In this document: piece after piece, positions 1 through 8,328 of the stretch | How the letters are laid out: every line of letters begins with the position of its first letter | How positions within the stretch are numbered: the first letter of the stretch is position 1 | Source of the DNA: Spirosoma taeanense | GTDB lineage: Bacteria; Bacteroidota; Bacteroidia; Cytophagales; Spirosomataceae | Assembly: GCF_013127955.1 (NCBI RefSeq) | Contig: NZ_CP053435.1 | Location: forward strand, 496,001-560,000 | Direction of reading: 5' to 3' | DNA length: 64,000 nucleotides | Made by a program: the position numbers and the translations under genes | Notes under the pieces: generated by a model | The model's database searches: none | Told to the model about the DNA's origin: nothing | Seen by the model: only the letters and a program-made list of their open reading frames with translations

Positions 1-148
1 TCTCCGATACGTCGGCCAGCGTTCCCCGCAACCGCGGACCGCCCTGCATAACAACCTTTACTTTGTATACCTCAACACTGGGTTTTTGCGCCAGCGCAGC
101 AGTAACAGCGGTCAGGAGAAAGAGCCAAATAAAGACAACGGGCCTCAT
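1..148 (-). CDS. Secreted protein of unknown function, partial (3' end beyond left edge)
   Basis: Translating the complement from the ATG at 146-148 gives an open frame to the window edge (49 codons). It starts MRPVVFIWLFLLTAVTAALA, a clear Sec signal peptide with a likely cut before QKPSVEV. The visible mature part (VYKVKVV, then RLRGTLADVSE) has the same layout as the start of the 203-aa protein at 9269-9880, which reads RRYIMDVRFIG and then GVLFDLTDSS; this suggests the same loose family of small envelope proteins. Its ATG overlaps the nuoA stop as ATGA, so it is probably co-transcribed and translationally coupled with nuoA. The function is unknown and the C-terminal part is not visible. 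Confidence 0.75.
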   Translation of the reverse strand, partial: MRPVVFIWLFLLTAVTAALAQKPSVEVYKVKVVMQGGPRLRGTLADVSE

Positions 149-639
149 GCTGGTTTTTGGTCGGTCTTTCGGCCCGGACTGTACTTGTCGTTTACCTGCT
201 GGTATAAGTTTGTCGGGACCCGGCTATCAACGGTCGGCACTTTCGGCTGGGGCTTAACCCAGTCGAGATACCCTTTCGCCCAGACGTAAGCCAGCCCAAG
301 CGCCAGAATCACGACGAATAAAATGGCTTCGGTCAGCGCAAACCAGCCCCACAGCCCGTCCGTTGCCCGAATCAGGCGTTCCTGACCAAAGACCGTTGCC
401 CATGGAAAGAGAAACACCAGCTCGACATCGAACAGCACAAACACCAGCGCCACAACATAGAACCGGATGTTAAACTGAACATTAGCGTTCCCGACGGGTT
501 CCTCACCCGACTCGTAGGTACTATTTTTTTCTGCGTTCGGATGATCGGGTCGCAACAGCCGCGCAATGAACAGAACCAGCCCGATGAACGCAAAAGCGGC
601 CAGAATAAACAGCAGGATGATACCGAAGTCGGAAAGCAT
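145..639 (-). CDS. nuoA: NADH-quinone oxidoreductase subunit A
   Basis: 164 aa. This is a membrane subunit of respiratory complex I, which passes electrons from NADH to quinone and pumps protons. Three membrane segments are visible at about residues 6-28, 61-85 and 98-121. The family signature FDVELVFLFPWA lies in the second, and the loop before it (TYESGEEPVGNANVQFNIRF) is the typical NuoA quinone-site loop. The tail after the third segment is about 40 residues and hydrophilic, longer than in the E. coli protein. No other nuo gene is visible. The next gene downstream overlaps by 4 nt and encodes a signal-peptide protein, not NuoB. The gene upstream (barrel protein) ends 31 nt away on the same strand. 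Confidence 0.95.
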   Translation of the reverse strand: MLSDFGIILLFILAAFAFIGLVLFIARLLRPDHPNAEKNSTYESGEEPVGNANVQFNIRFYVVALVFVLFDVELVFLFPWATVFGQERLIRATDGLWGWFALTEAILFVVILALGLAYVWAKGYLDWVKPQPKVPTVDSRVPTNLYQQVNDKYSPGRKTDQKPA

Positions 640-670
640 AGTCGGGTCGGTGGATTATATCCTGTACGCC

Positions 671-1282
671 TTACTTTTTTTGCTTTGGATACAGATTATA
701 CACAATAGATGCCTGAAGCACCCGATTCTTGTAAACCGCCAGTGGCTCGGGCGATACATTCGTAAAGCCGTACACGTAGCGTACGTGCAGACTAAATTTG
801 TCGAGCATATCCAGAAAATCGTAATGCGCACCCACGACCAGACCCAGGTCGTTTTTTGCCCCCGGTCCGCCCGACTTACCGGCATTCAGAGCATAACTAA
901 ACTCCGGACCGGCCTGTAACGTAATTCCTTCGGTTGGAATATAGCCCAGCAGCAACGGAACACTCAGATAATAATAGTTGTTGCGAATGGTTTCGCGGGT
1001 TGTCGCGCCTATGCGCTGCACCTGCATCGTACCTCCTTTTGCCGCAAGCAGTACTTCGGGCTGTATCACGAATTTATGAAGCCGATACCGGTACATAACG
1101 CCTAAATGCGGGTCGAGCTTCTGCTTTGGAATATTGGGACTAATCCCTGAAATATTGAGCCGGGTTAGCGATACCCCCGCTTTGACCCCAAAATGACCAC
1201 CGGTCGGATTGTCACTTTGAGCATAGGAAACTGAAGAACAGGCCAGAAAAGCGGCCAGAAAAAACCAAGAATACGTGCGCAT
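671..1282 (-). CDS. Outer-membrane beta-barrel protein (PorT-like family)
   Basis: 203 aa. It has a signal peptide (residues 1-21, ending SVSYAQ) followed by amphipathic strands. The segment GGHFGVKAGVSLTRLNIS is the usual first strand of small Bacteroidota outer-membrane beta-barrel proteins (PF13568-like). Later strands such as FVIQPEVLLAAKGG, YYYLSVPLLLGYI and ITLQAGPEFSYAL fit this family well. It is therefore expected to be an outer-membrane protein; its cargo or role is not known. It lies 31 nt upstream of nuoA on the same strand, perhaps by chance. Confidence 0.8.
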   Translation of the reverse strand: MRTYSWFFLAAFLACSSVSYAQSDNPTGGHFGVKAGVSLTRLNISGISPNIPKQKLDPHLGVMYRYRLHKFVIQPEVLLAAKGGTMQVQRIGATTRETIRNNYYYLSVPLLLGYIPTEGITLQAGPEFSYALNAGKSGGPGAKNDLGLVVGAHYDFLDMLDKFSLHVRYVYGFTNVSPEPLAVYKNRVLQASIVYNLYPKQKK

Positions 1283-1413
1283 ACAGGAATAGATGGCGAG
1301 TAGTTACCATCCAATAACGGCTGATTATCCTGCAAAATTGATTAAAAAAAGTTAAGATACGGCCGCCGGAATGCAGGACCAGTCTTTAATAGGCCAGCCG
1401 AAGTTGTAGCTGG

Positions 1414-1974
1414 CTAGTTCAGGCGGGGGTCAACGGGGTAATTAGCAATGGATTTAAACTCACCTCCCATGCGCTTGAGTACTCCCCGCCAGAACTGGTC
1501 GGCTGGGGTATCAAACAAAAAACCGGCATCCGTACGGCTAACAATCCAGGACTTCTGATCCAGCTCAGCCGCCAGCTGCCCGGCGCCCCAGCCCGAGTAA
1601 CCAACGAAAAAGCGAATGTCCCGTTCCGTGAGGGTGCCAACGTTTACGGCCTGCTTAACCTGTTCAAAGTCGCCACTCCAGTACAGACCATCCTGAATGG
1701 CAATGGAGCCATCAATGAGGTCAGGGCGCCGGTGAATAAAATGCAGCGTATTCTGCTGAACCGGTCCACCCACAAACAGTGACTGATCGGCGTAAACGTC
1801 CTCAATGACGTCGCTCAGATGCAGATCGGTCAGCTGATTGAGAACCAGACCGAACGTGCCAGCCGGACTGTGTTCGCAGACTAATACGACGCTGCGTTCA
1901 AAGTTGGTGTCGCCCAAAAATGGTTCGGCAATTAAAAGACTGCCATTAGTAACGGGTAGCGAAGTAGCGTCCAT
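1414..1974 (-). CDS. YqgE/AlgH family protein
   Basis: 186 aa, the usual family length. The start ITNGSLLIAEP-type segment (here NGSLLIAEPFLGDTNFERSV), the VLVCEHSPAGTFGLVLNQ block and the later FVGYSGWGAGQLAAEL motif define the YqgE/AlgH (UPF0301) family. The molecular role of these cytoplasmic proteins is not settled; AlgH was named for an effect on alginate expression in Pseudomonas. The gene stands alone between a barrel gene and a DUF4230 gene, all on the minus strand. A possible -7 box for it is at 2047-2054. Confidence 0.92.
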   Translation of the reverse strand: MDATSLPVTNGSLLIAEPFLGDTNFERSVVLVCEHSPAGTFGLVLNQLTDLHLSDVIEDVYADQSLFVGGPVQQNTLHFIHRRPDLIDGSIAIQDGLYWSGDFEQVKQAVNVGTLTERDIRFFVGYSGWGAGQLAAELDQKSWIVSRTDAGFLFDTPADQFWRGVLKRMGGEFKSIANYPVDPRLN

Positions 1975-2046
1975 GAACCAGATAACATTAAACGGATAGT
2001 CTTCTACAAAACGACGAGCTATTGGACGATGTTACTAAAATCGGGC

Positions 2047-2054
2047 CAAAATTA
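2047..2054 (-). promoter_or_regulatory. Candidate -7 box for the YqgE/AlgH gene
   Basis: The minus strand reads TAATTTTG, an exact match to the Bacteroidota TAnnTTTG -7 element. It lies about 70 nt upstream of the ATG at 1974. No good TTTG -33 element is seen at the expected distance, so this is tentative. Confidence 0.3.
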
Positions 2055-2109
2055 TTAAAACCGCTGATCCATACTTTATTATACGATCAACCGTTCTGGC
2101 CAGACTTCT

Positions 2110-2706
2110 TTACTGCCGATCATCGAAAACCAGGCCTACTTTTTTGCCCGAAACACGAGCCAGCAGGGGACGTAGCATCTGGTCGGCATTTCGGCGGGTT
2201 TGGGTCAGAATACCACCGTTCAGAGCAGCCTGCCGGATTTGGCGTTCGGCCTGCCGATAGGCGTCGCTCACTAACTGCGATTCGTTGAGGAACGAAAAGC
2301 GGGTGTCGTAAACCCGCGACCGGTCATGGTTGATTTTCCAGCCGCAAAGTTCAGGCTGAGGCAGCCGGATCGTGACCGAATCGGCGTCGGCCTGGATATC
2401 CTCTGGTTTGATTCGGGTGAGATCAATACAGCCGGTCGCTTCGCCTTCAACAATCAGGATGGCGTTTGCATTCGGCAGAAACGTATTGATCTGTTCGTGC
2501 TCAACGATGTCTTTGAACGTGTATTTAACCAGTTCCAGCTTACCCAGGGACGTAACCTCTTTCAGCACAGTGCGTTCGGTCGTTTCGCTGCGCCGGAATC
2601 GGCTAAGCAAACTGCTGGATCGGACCTGCTCCCAGATGGCGATCAGTCCCGCTATGAGCATAGCAAAGAGGATCAGGCGAAGCAGGGCGTTGATGAATTT
2701 GGACAT
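2110..2706 (-). CDS. DUF4230 domain-containing membrane-anchored protein
   Basis: 198 aa. A single N-terminal hydrophobic segment (about residues 8-25, LLRLILFAMLIAGLIAIW) would anchor the protein in the inner membrane. The rest matches the DUF4230 pattern: an ERTVLKEVTSLGKLELVKYTF start, a central ANAILIVEGEATGCIDLTRI, and an alpha-helical tail rich in Arg and Gln. The function of the family is unknown. It lies downstream of hemA on the same strand but is separated from it by a clear terminator, so it probably has its own promoter. Confidence 0.85.
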   Translation of the reverse strand: MSKFINALLRLILFAMLIAGLIAIWEQVRSSSLLSRFRRSETTERTVLKEVTSLGKLELVKYTFKDIVEHEQINTFLPNANAILIVEGEATGCIDLTRIKPEDIQADADSVTIRLPQPELCGWKINHDRSRVYDTRFSFLNESQLVSDAYRQAERQIRQAALNGGILTQTRRNADQMLRPLLARVSGKKVGLVFDDRQ

Positions 2707-2734
2707 TAGTTGTGAAAGGCTTTAGTACGTAAAC

Positions 2735-2771
2735 ATAAAAAAGCTCCCAAACTGTTGCCAATTTGGGAGCT
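2735..2771 (-). terminator. Rho-independent terminator of hemA
   Basis: A perfect 10-bp stem (arms 2742-2751 and 2762-2771, AGCTCCCAAA and its complement) with a 10-nt loop. On the minus strand it is followed by a T run (2735-2741). It sits 21 nt after the hemA stop. Confidence 0.88.
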
Positions 2772-2792
2772 CGATAGGCTGTAGACCGTTGC

Positions 2793-4076
2793 TTAGTGCA
2801 GGCCTTTGGCGTCTTCGGCAGGCTGCTTCTCCAGATCAAAGAGATCGTTCAACACATCGATAAGCGTTTCGGCTTCGCCCCGTTTGCAGGCTGCTTTGAG
2901 CTGCAGGACGGGGAGTTTAATGATTTTCTGCATGATGCCCCGCGTAATCTTGTCCACTTTTTCGGACTCGTCGGGCGTCAGGTGCTTCATGTGCCGGGCA
3001 ATTTCGTCTTTACGAATCTGCTCCAGCGCGTTTTTCAGTTTATTGATCGTTGGCGAAACAACCATTTCCTTCGACCAGTCGCCGAACTCGGCCACCGACT
3101 GCGCAATGATTGCTTCAACCTGCGGAATAGCCGCCAGCCGCTGGTTCAGTGCCTCATCAGCGCGGTTGCGGATGTGATCGATGTTATAGACCAGAACCCC
3201 CGGAATCTGTTCCACAGACGCGTCGACGCTGCGCGGCACCGATAAGTCAATGAAATATTTATACGTCAGGACGTTCAGACCCTTTAGCAACTCGGGCGTA
3301 ATCAGCGGCTCGTCGCGCATGACAGACGAGATGATGACGTCGGCCCGGTGAATTTCGTCCGTGAGGCTCTCAAAGTCGGCAACCCGGAAATTAGCCGCGT
3401 TGGCAAGGGCATCGGCCTTAGCGCGGGTGCGGTTGATAAGCGTAATATTCCGAACGTTGCGGGCTTCCAGGTTTTTGCAGACGTCGGTTCCGATCTCACC
3501 CAGACCAATAACCAGAACGTTAGGGTTCTGCTGTTCGCCAACCAGTTCGTCAATCAGCTCCACGGCTGCGTAAGAGACCGAAGCAGCTCCGTCGCGGAAC
3601 GACGTCTCCTGCGCTACACGCTTGTTGGTAAAGAAAATGGTGTGCATCAGCCGGTGCAGAAACGGTCCGGCCATGTCCAGATCTGCCGACCACTGATACG
3701 CCTGCTTCACCTGATTGGGTATCTGCATATCGCCGACTACCTGCGAATGCAAGCCCACGCATACTTCAAATAAGTGCTGAACGGCTTCGTTATGAGCGCC
3801 CAGAAACTGGAAATAAGGCAGATATTGATCGGTGTCTGTCAGCCCTTTTTCAATGAGCAGCAGGCGGGCAATTTCGGCATTGAGGTCCTGGTCAAACGCG
3901 TAATAAACCTCTGTCCGGTTGCAAGTTGAGACGACGAGCAGATCCGTCAGCCCAAAAAAGTCCCGCAGGCGAAGCATCAGCCGCTTGGCTTCGCCTTCGT
4001 TAAGTGCAATTAGTTCACGAACTCCGAGGGGAGCCGTTTTATGCGATAAACTAATTGATTTGAAAGTGTCTAACAT
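2793..4076 (-). CDS. hemA: Glutamyl-tRNA reductase
   Basis: 427 aa. It reduces glutamyl-tRNA to glutamate-1-semialdehyde, the first committed step of C5 heme synthesis, in the cytoplasm. The catalytic Cys52 is in VVSTCNRTEVYY; the N-terminal SLSHKTAPLGVRE and the NADPH-binding VLVIGLGEIGTDVCKNLE (about residue 185 on) are family hallmarks; a C-terminal helical dimerisation part follows. The open frame extends to 4208, but homology starts at MLDTFKSISLSHK, and a candidate promoter (4112-4142) lies inside the extension, so the ATG at 4076 is preferred. It is the first gene of the minus-strand run and is closed by its own terminator. No other heme gene is in the window. Confidence 0.96.
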   Translation of the reverse strand: MLDTFKSISLSHKTAPLGVRELIALNEGEAKRLMLRLRDFFGLTDLLVVSTCNRTEVYYAFDQDLNAEIARLLLIEKGLTDTDQYLPYFQFLGAHNEAVQHLFEVCVGLHSQVVGDMQIPNQVKQAYQWSADLDMAGPFLHRLMHTIFFTNKRVAQETSFRDGAASVSYAAVELIDELVGEQQNPNVLVIGLGEIGTDVCKNLEARNVRNITLINRTRAKADALANAANFRVADFESLTDEIHRADVIISSVMRDEPLITPELLKGLNVLTYKYFIDLSVPRSVDASVEQIPGVLVYNIDHIRNRADEALNQRLAAIPQVEAIIAQSVAEFGDWSKEMVVSPTINKLKNALEQIRKDEIARHMKHLTPDESEKVDKITRGIMQKIIKLPVLQLKAACKRGEAETLIDVLNDLFDLEKQPAEDAKGLH

Positions 4077-4407
4077 GGTTATAACGCACTCTATTTGGCC
4101 TTTGACCAGCACAAAATTACGGTACAATTGCCGGACATGAAAACAGACTGAACAAACGGTTGAGTTATTTAGAATGTGTCTATATAAACGCTTGTTCTCT
4201 TTGTTCAATCCTATTCTTTAAGTCAACAAAGGTTCATCATCGGAGGTTCGTTTTTGCACAATTGAAGCGGTTTTAACGTTTACAAATCAGGTAACCTGTT
4301 TGGTTTGATTCGTAAGTAGGCAACAGGTTTATTTTAGAGTACGACGAAGTCAGTTTTGAAGGATTGTTTCCTGGCAGCAACCTGATCAGAACCGGCTGCA
4401 CGAGGCT
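4077..4407. other. Divergent intergenic region hemA / sensor kinase
   Basis: 331 bp without a gene. It holds the candidate hemA promoter. AT-rich stretches lie around 4170-4200 and 4270-4340, but no clear promoter was found for the plus-strand kinase. The open frame here is only a run-on of hemA and is not supported as protein. Confidence 0.6.
4112..4142 (-). promoter_or_regulatory. Candidate hemA promoter
   Basis: The minus strand shows TTTC (4142-4139), a 19-nt spacer, then TAATTTTG (4119-4112). The Bacteroidota consensus is TTTG-N19-21-TAnnTTTG, so the -7 box is exact and the -33 box has one mismatch. A transcript from here would have a leader of about 30 nt before the ATG at 4076. Confidence 0.5.
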
Positions 4408-5601
4408 ATGCTGAAATCATTTGACATTTACAGTCAGAATAATATTCTGAAAATTATTGTGGCCCTGAACGTACTGCTGGTTGGAACGGGGTCGCTCTTA
4501 TACACCAACCGGCTGATCAATAAGCTGGAAGACCGGGAGGAGCAGTACGTTCAGCTATACGCCCGGAGCATTGCGTATTTAGTCAGTTCAACGCACACCA
4601 ACTCGGGTGACATTACGTTTGTTACCGATCAGATTCTCAGAGCCAATACGACAATTCCAGCCATTTATGTAGATCCTGATGGGCAAATAGCTAATTACCG
4701 AAATCTGGATGCTCCTAAAGAATATACACCCGAACAGGTAGAGCAGTTTCTTCGGCAGAAAATTGTCGAAATGAAAAAGCGGCATAATCCCCTGGTCGTT
4801 GACATTGGTAATGGCGAACGCGGGCTGGTGTACTACACAAACTCCAGATTGCTGCGTCAGTTAACTTATTTCCCCTACGCTCTGCTGACTATTTTGACGG
4901 CGCTGGGGGTGCTGGCTTATCTGGCCTTTAGTTCATCGCGCCGGGCCGAGCAAAACCGGGTCTGGGTGGGGCTGGCCAAAGAAACGGCGCACCAGTTAGG
5001 TACACCCATGTCGTCGCTGATGGCGTGGGTCGAGTACATGCGCTCCGATCCGGCGCAGTATGATCAGAGTATAACGGACGAGATTGAAAAGGATGTTCAG
5101 CGGCTGGAAACCATCACGGCGCGGTTTTCCAGTATTGGTTCGATACCAACGCTGAAAGATGAAAACATAACCGATGTGGTTCAGCAATTTGTGGATTATC
5201 TGTCGAAGCGGATTTCAACGAAGGTCAGAATGAGCGTTACGAGTCATCTGCCGCCCGGTCAGACGATCAAGGTCAACAAACTCCTGTTCGAATGGGTCAT
5301 TGAAAACATCTGCAAGAACGCCGTTGACGCCATGAAAGGCGTTGGCGAACTACGGCTGACGATGGTACCGCTGCCGCATCAGGAGGTGGCCATTGATATT
5401 ACGGATACCGGCAAAGGGATTTCGAAGAAAAATATGCAGAAAGTCTTTACGCCGGGCTACAGCACTAAACAACGGGGCTGGGGCCTGGGCTTAACTTTAG
5501 CCAAACGGATTGTGGAAGAGTATCACAACGGCCGGCTGTTTGTTAAAAGTTCGGAAGCTGGCAAAGGAACCACCTTCCGGATTGTACTCCACGCCGATTA
5601 A
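4408..5601 (+). CDS. Sensor histidine kinase
   Basis: 397 aa. It is an inner-membrane two-component kinase with two membrane segments (about residues 13-34 and 153-173) around a periplasmic sensor domain of about 115 residues with no family match I can name. The HisKA segment holds the phospho-acceptor His195 in KETAHQLGTP. The ATPase domain shows the N box (ENICKNAVDAM), the G1 box (DTGKGI) and the G2 box (GWGLGLTLAKRI). No response regulator is adjacent; the nearest in the window is the NtrC-type protein at 11090-12241, so the partner is unknown. It converges with the lipoprotein gene at 5665. Confidence 0.93.
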   Translation: MLKSFDIYSQNNILKIIVALNVLLVGTGSLLYTNRLINKLEDREEQYVQLYARSIAYLVSSTHTNSGDITFVTDQILRANTTIPAIYVDPDGQIANYRNLDAPKEYTPEQVEQFLRQKIVEMKKRHNPLVVDIGNGERGLVYYTNSRLLRQLTYFPYALLTILTALGVLAYLAFSSSRRAEQNRVWVGLAKETAHQLGTPMSSLMAWVEYMRSDPAQYDQSITDEIEKDVQRLETITARFSSIGSIPTLKDENITDVVQQFVDYLSKRISTKVRMSVTSHLPPGQTIKVNKLLFEWVIENICKNAVDAMKGVGELRLTMVPLPHQEVAIDITDTGKGISKKNMQKVFTPGYSTKQRGWGLGLTLAKRIVEEYHNGRLFVKSSEAGKGTTFRIVLHAD

Positions 5602-5664
5602 ACCCGGAAGCCCGCGTTGTCACGGACTTCTGTAAATCAATACGTATTTGTCTGTAAATCAGCC

Positions 5665-6213
5665 TTAGTTTTCAGGGAAGGCGACCGTTACGGTGTCGGT
5701 TTCGATGACGTTACTCTGGTTCAATGCCCGGTCCCGAATCTGGATCTGGTATTTGACCGGATACCGACGGAAGCGGTTCCCGTAATAATAAATCTGGCGG
5801 AATTCAAGGGTGCCTTCAATAGCTCCCTTCGGCTTGCCTTTAGTCAGGTCTGGGAAATACAGAATCCGGTTCTCCTGCAGGTTGACCTCTTCGTATTTCT
5901 TATTAACCAGGCGGAACGTCCGGATTTTATAATTACCCCAGTTCCCGTTCGATACATAACGGGCCGAATCAGCTTTCGGTACGGGCACGTCGTTACCAAG
6001 GTTACCATCGCCATCTTTGAAGCCAATCGTGATGATAACGGAGTCGCGCTTCTGCTTACCAATCCCGGTTCCGGCCTCGATGGTGTAGGGCGGGCTCACC
6101 TCTTTAAACTCAATTTCGGGCGTATCCGAGTAGTTAGGCTCGTTGAAACAGGCCGAGAGTGTGAGGGCAATCCCAAACACGAAAAGGTACGGTTGAATTA
6201 GTTGCCGTCGCAT
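5665..6213 (-). CDS. Lipoprotein of unknown function
   Basis: 182 aa. The start MRRQLIQPYLFVFGIALTLSAC gives a lipobox LSAC with Cys22, so it is a predicted lipoprotein. The mature part holds VIITIGFKDGDGNLGND, a pattern common in Bacteroidota surface lipoproteins, and ends in a strand-rich region (FRRYPVKYQIQIRD, NVIETDTVTVAF). I do not recognise a family of known function. It is divergent from the LuxE-like gene, with 38 nt between the starts, so the two probably share a regulatory region. Confidence 0.8.
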   Translation of the reverse strand: MRRQLIQPYLFVFGIALTLSACFNEPNYSDTPEIEFKEVSPPYTIEAGTGIGKQKRDSVIITIGFKDGDGNLGNDVPVPKADSARYVSNGNWGNYKIRTFRLVNKKYEEVNLQENRILYFPDLTKGKPKGAIEGTLEFRQIYYYGNRFRRYPVKYQIQIRDRALNQSNVIETDTVTVAFPEN

Positions 6214-6251
6214 ACTGTTAGTACTGGTAGTGCAATAAACGCTTTTTTACG

Positions 6252-7328
6252 TTGTCTTTCTCATTAACGCTTTCCGCCGAAGCAGCCGCTCGTCGGCAAT
6301 GGCTCCGGCAGCAGATTCTGACCATTAATCTGGACCGGAACAAGTTCGAGTCGCTGGCCCTGGATGTTTTCCGGTATCAGGCCGCCTGGAATCCCGTTTA
6401 CAGGGCGTACCTGCGTCATCTCAACGTTTCGGCTGAACACGTTACGGACTTACGCCGGGTACCTTTCATGCCGATTGGTTTTTTCAAAACGCAGACCGTT
6501 CTGACTGGCTCCGGAACCAATGCCTCAGCGCTCTCGGACACGTTGACCTTTGCCAGTAGTGGCACCACAGGCGAGCAAACCAGCCGTCACCTCGTACCTG
6601 ACCCAAACCTGTACGATGCCGTCAGCACCCGGACTTTCGAGCAGACCTACGGCCCGTTGCAGAACTTCCATATTCTGGCGCTGCTGCCATCGTATCTTGA
6701 ACGAAATAACTCGTCGCTGGTGTATATGGTTCAGCGATTTATAGCGCAGACAAACTCGAATCAATCCGATTTTTTTCTGCACAACCACGATGAACTGACC
6801 GGGCGGCTCCGGCAACTGACCCAACAGCCCGATGGCCGGCAGATTCTGCTCATCGGCGTTACGTTCGGGTTGCTCGACTGGGCCGAGTCGGGTCGTGAGC
6901 TGTCGTTTCTAAAGCAGAATCCTAGCCTGATTGTGATGGAAACGGGTGGGATGAAAGGACGCCGGAAGGAGTTGCTCCGTGATGAAGTGCACGCCATCCT
7001 GACGAGTCGGCTGGGTGTCGATGCTATCCATTCGGAGTATGGCATGACCGAACTGCTCTCACAGGCGTATTCGCAAGGGGAGGGAATCTTCCAGCCCAGC
7101 GCGACATTACGGGTCTTTCTGCGGGATATTAACGATCCGTTTTTTCTTTATCCTGACGCTTATGAGCGCACCGGCGGCATCAATGTAGTAGACCTGGCCA
7201 ATCTGGATTCCTGCTCGTTCATCGAAACGCAGGACCTGGGGCAGTTCGTCGGCGCAGCGGGCAGCTTCCGGGTGATTGGCCGTTTCGACAATTCAGACGT
7301 TCGCGGCTGCAACCTGATGGTTATCTGA
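6252..7328 (+). CDS. LuxE-like acyl-protein synthetase
   Basis: 358 aa. LuxE-family proteins activate a fatty or other carboxylic acid as an acyl-AMP and transfer it to a thiol. The ATP-binding loop TFASSGTTGE is at about residues 99-108, and LPFMPIGFFKT-type sequence (RRVPFMPIGFFKT) and VMETGGMKGRRKE are family features. The frame opens at 6231 after an in-frame TAG and has no ATG before the conserved region; the only fitting start is TTG at 6252. No luxCDAB genes are near, so a role in luminescence is unlikely. The natural acid and acceptor are unknown. Downstream is a broken AraC-family gene on the other strand. Confidence 0.85.
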   Translation: MSFSLTLSAEAAARRQWLRQQILTINLDRNKFESLALDVFRYQAAWNPVYRAYLRHLNVSAEHVTDLRRVPFMPIGFFKTQTVLTGSGTNASALSDTLTFASSGTTGEQTSRHLVPDPNLYDAVSTRTFEQTYGPLQNFHILALLPSYLERNNSSLVYMVQRFIAQTNSNQSDFFLHNHDELTGRLRQLTQQPDGRQILLIGVTFGLLDWAESGRELSFLKQNPSLIVMETGGMKGRRKELLRDEVHAILTSRLGVDAIHSEYGMTELLSQAYSQGEGIFQPSATLRVFLRDINDPFFLYPDAYERTGGINVVDLANLDSCSFIETQDLGQFVGAAGSFRVIGRFDNSDVRGCNLMVI

Positions 7329-7373
7329 TCTACTGAACAGGACCAGTAGTACTTATTTCGATCCTGATACAAT

Positions 7374-7399
7374 GCACCGTTGAATCTACTCAATGGTGC
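7374..7399. repeat. Short inverted repeat between the LuxE-like gene and the AraC pseudogene
   Basis: Arms 7374-7383 (GCACCGTTGA) and 7390-7399 (TCAATGGTGC) pair over 10 bp with one G-T pair and a 6-nt loop. No T run follows on either strand, so it is at best a weak terminator for the LuxE-like gene. Confidence 0.35.
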
Positions 7400-7518
7400 G
7401 TTGGCACGTAACACGAATAAACTCGTTAGAGGCAGAAGCCGCAGTATGGCGAATAGCGTTAATGGTGCGCTCAAAACTACCCTGCCTGCCCCACGCCTAT
7501 TACACATAGGCGACATTC

Positions 7519-8328
7519 TCACAGATACTGGGTCAACTCATCGTTGGTTCTTACGTAGAGCGTGGGCCGCTTGCCGGTGATCTGCGTAAACTCGCGGATG
7601 AAGTGCGACTGATCCTAGTAGCCAAATTGATAAATCAGTTCGTGCCAGTCGGTCACTTGCCAGCGTTGGGCGGCCATCTGCGCACACAGGATTCCGACTC
7701 GCCGGATGCGGGCGTAGTACTTGGGACTAATGCCTACTTTGAACAAAAACTGCCGTTCGAACTGCCGTCGACAAACATAGAGGTCATCCATCAATTCATT
7801 AATGTTCAGAAGGCCTTGGCGGTCAGCGATCAGGTTGGCTGTATAATCGGTGCGATCAGCTTGGTTACCTCGGCGCAGGAACTGACGACTTACAAACCCC
7901 TCTAACAGGGCCACCCGTTCTGCGTCGGTTTGAGCTTCGGCGAGTTGATCTGGTAACGACCCCACCAATGGCTTCAGCACATCGAAAAGGCAAATGCGCT
8001 CGTCAGTGAACTCATACATAGGCAGGCCAAACAGCGAGTTCAATCCCGCCGGCCGAAACACGATACCCGCCATATTGATGCGTCCCGTTAGTTCAAGTTC
8101 GTACCGGCTGGTTGCCTGTCCTGTCAGAAAGGCATTCGGGGCTATTTGATCCGTTCTGGCTGTTCTGACGCGGTAAGCATCTCCCAGGTTGAAAACCATA
8201 GAACCAAAACCTGATGGGGGAGATTCGATGCGAAGTGGAGCCGTCAGTTGATCACGCTTTTCCCAAATGAAGTAGCACTCCACAAACGGGGCAAGATGTG
8301 GAGCCGGGGCAAATTTCTGGTAACGCAT
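7519..8328 (-). pseudogene. AraC-family transcriptional regulator interrupted by an in-frame amber codon
   Basis: The first open part (8328 to 7618) codes for 237 aa: an N-terminal AraC-type sensor domain (MRYQKFAPAPHLAPFVECYF, of the DUF6597 type) and most of the C-terminal double helix-turn-helix. It stops at TAG (7617-7615) right after LIYQFGY. The same frame continues without a shift as DQSHFIREFTQITGKRPT and on to a TGA at 7519-7521. AraC proteins normally read GYYDQSHFIREF here, so one Tyr codon has become TAG. Full length would be 269 codons with one internal stop. Losing the last recognition helix should abolish DNA binding. A sequencing error or stop readthrough is the alternative. 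Confidence 0.85.

Noticed and set aside
4077..4208. N-terminal extension of HemA by 44 residues
   Set aside because: The extension is not HemA-like and contains the candidate promoter; the conserved start is at 4076.
6252..7328. Bioluminescence gene set
   Set aside because: Only a LuxE-like gene is present; luxA, luxB, luxC and luxD are not in the window.
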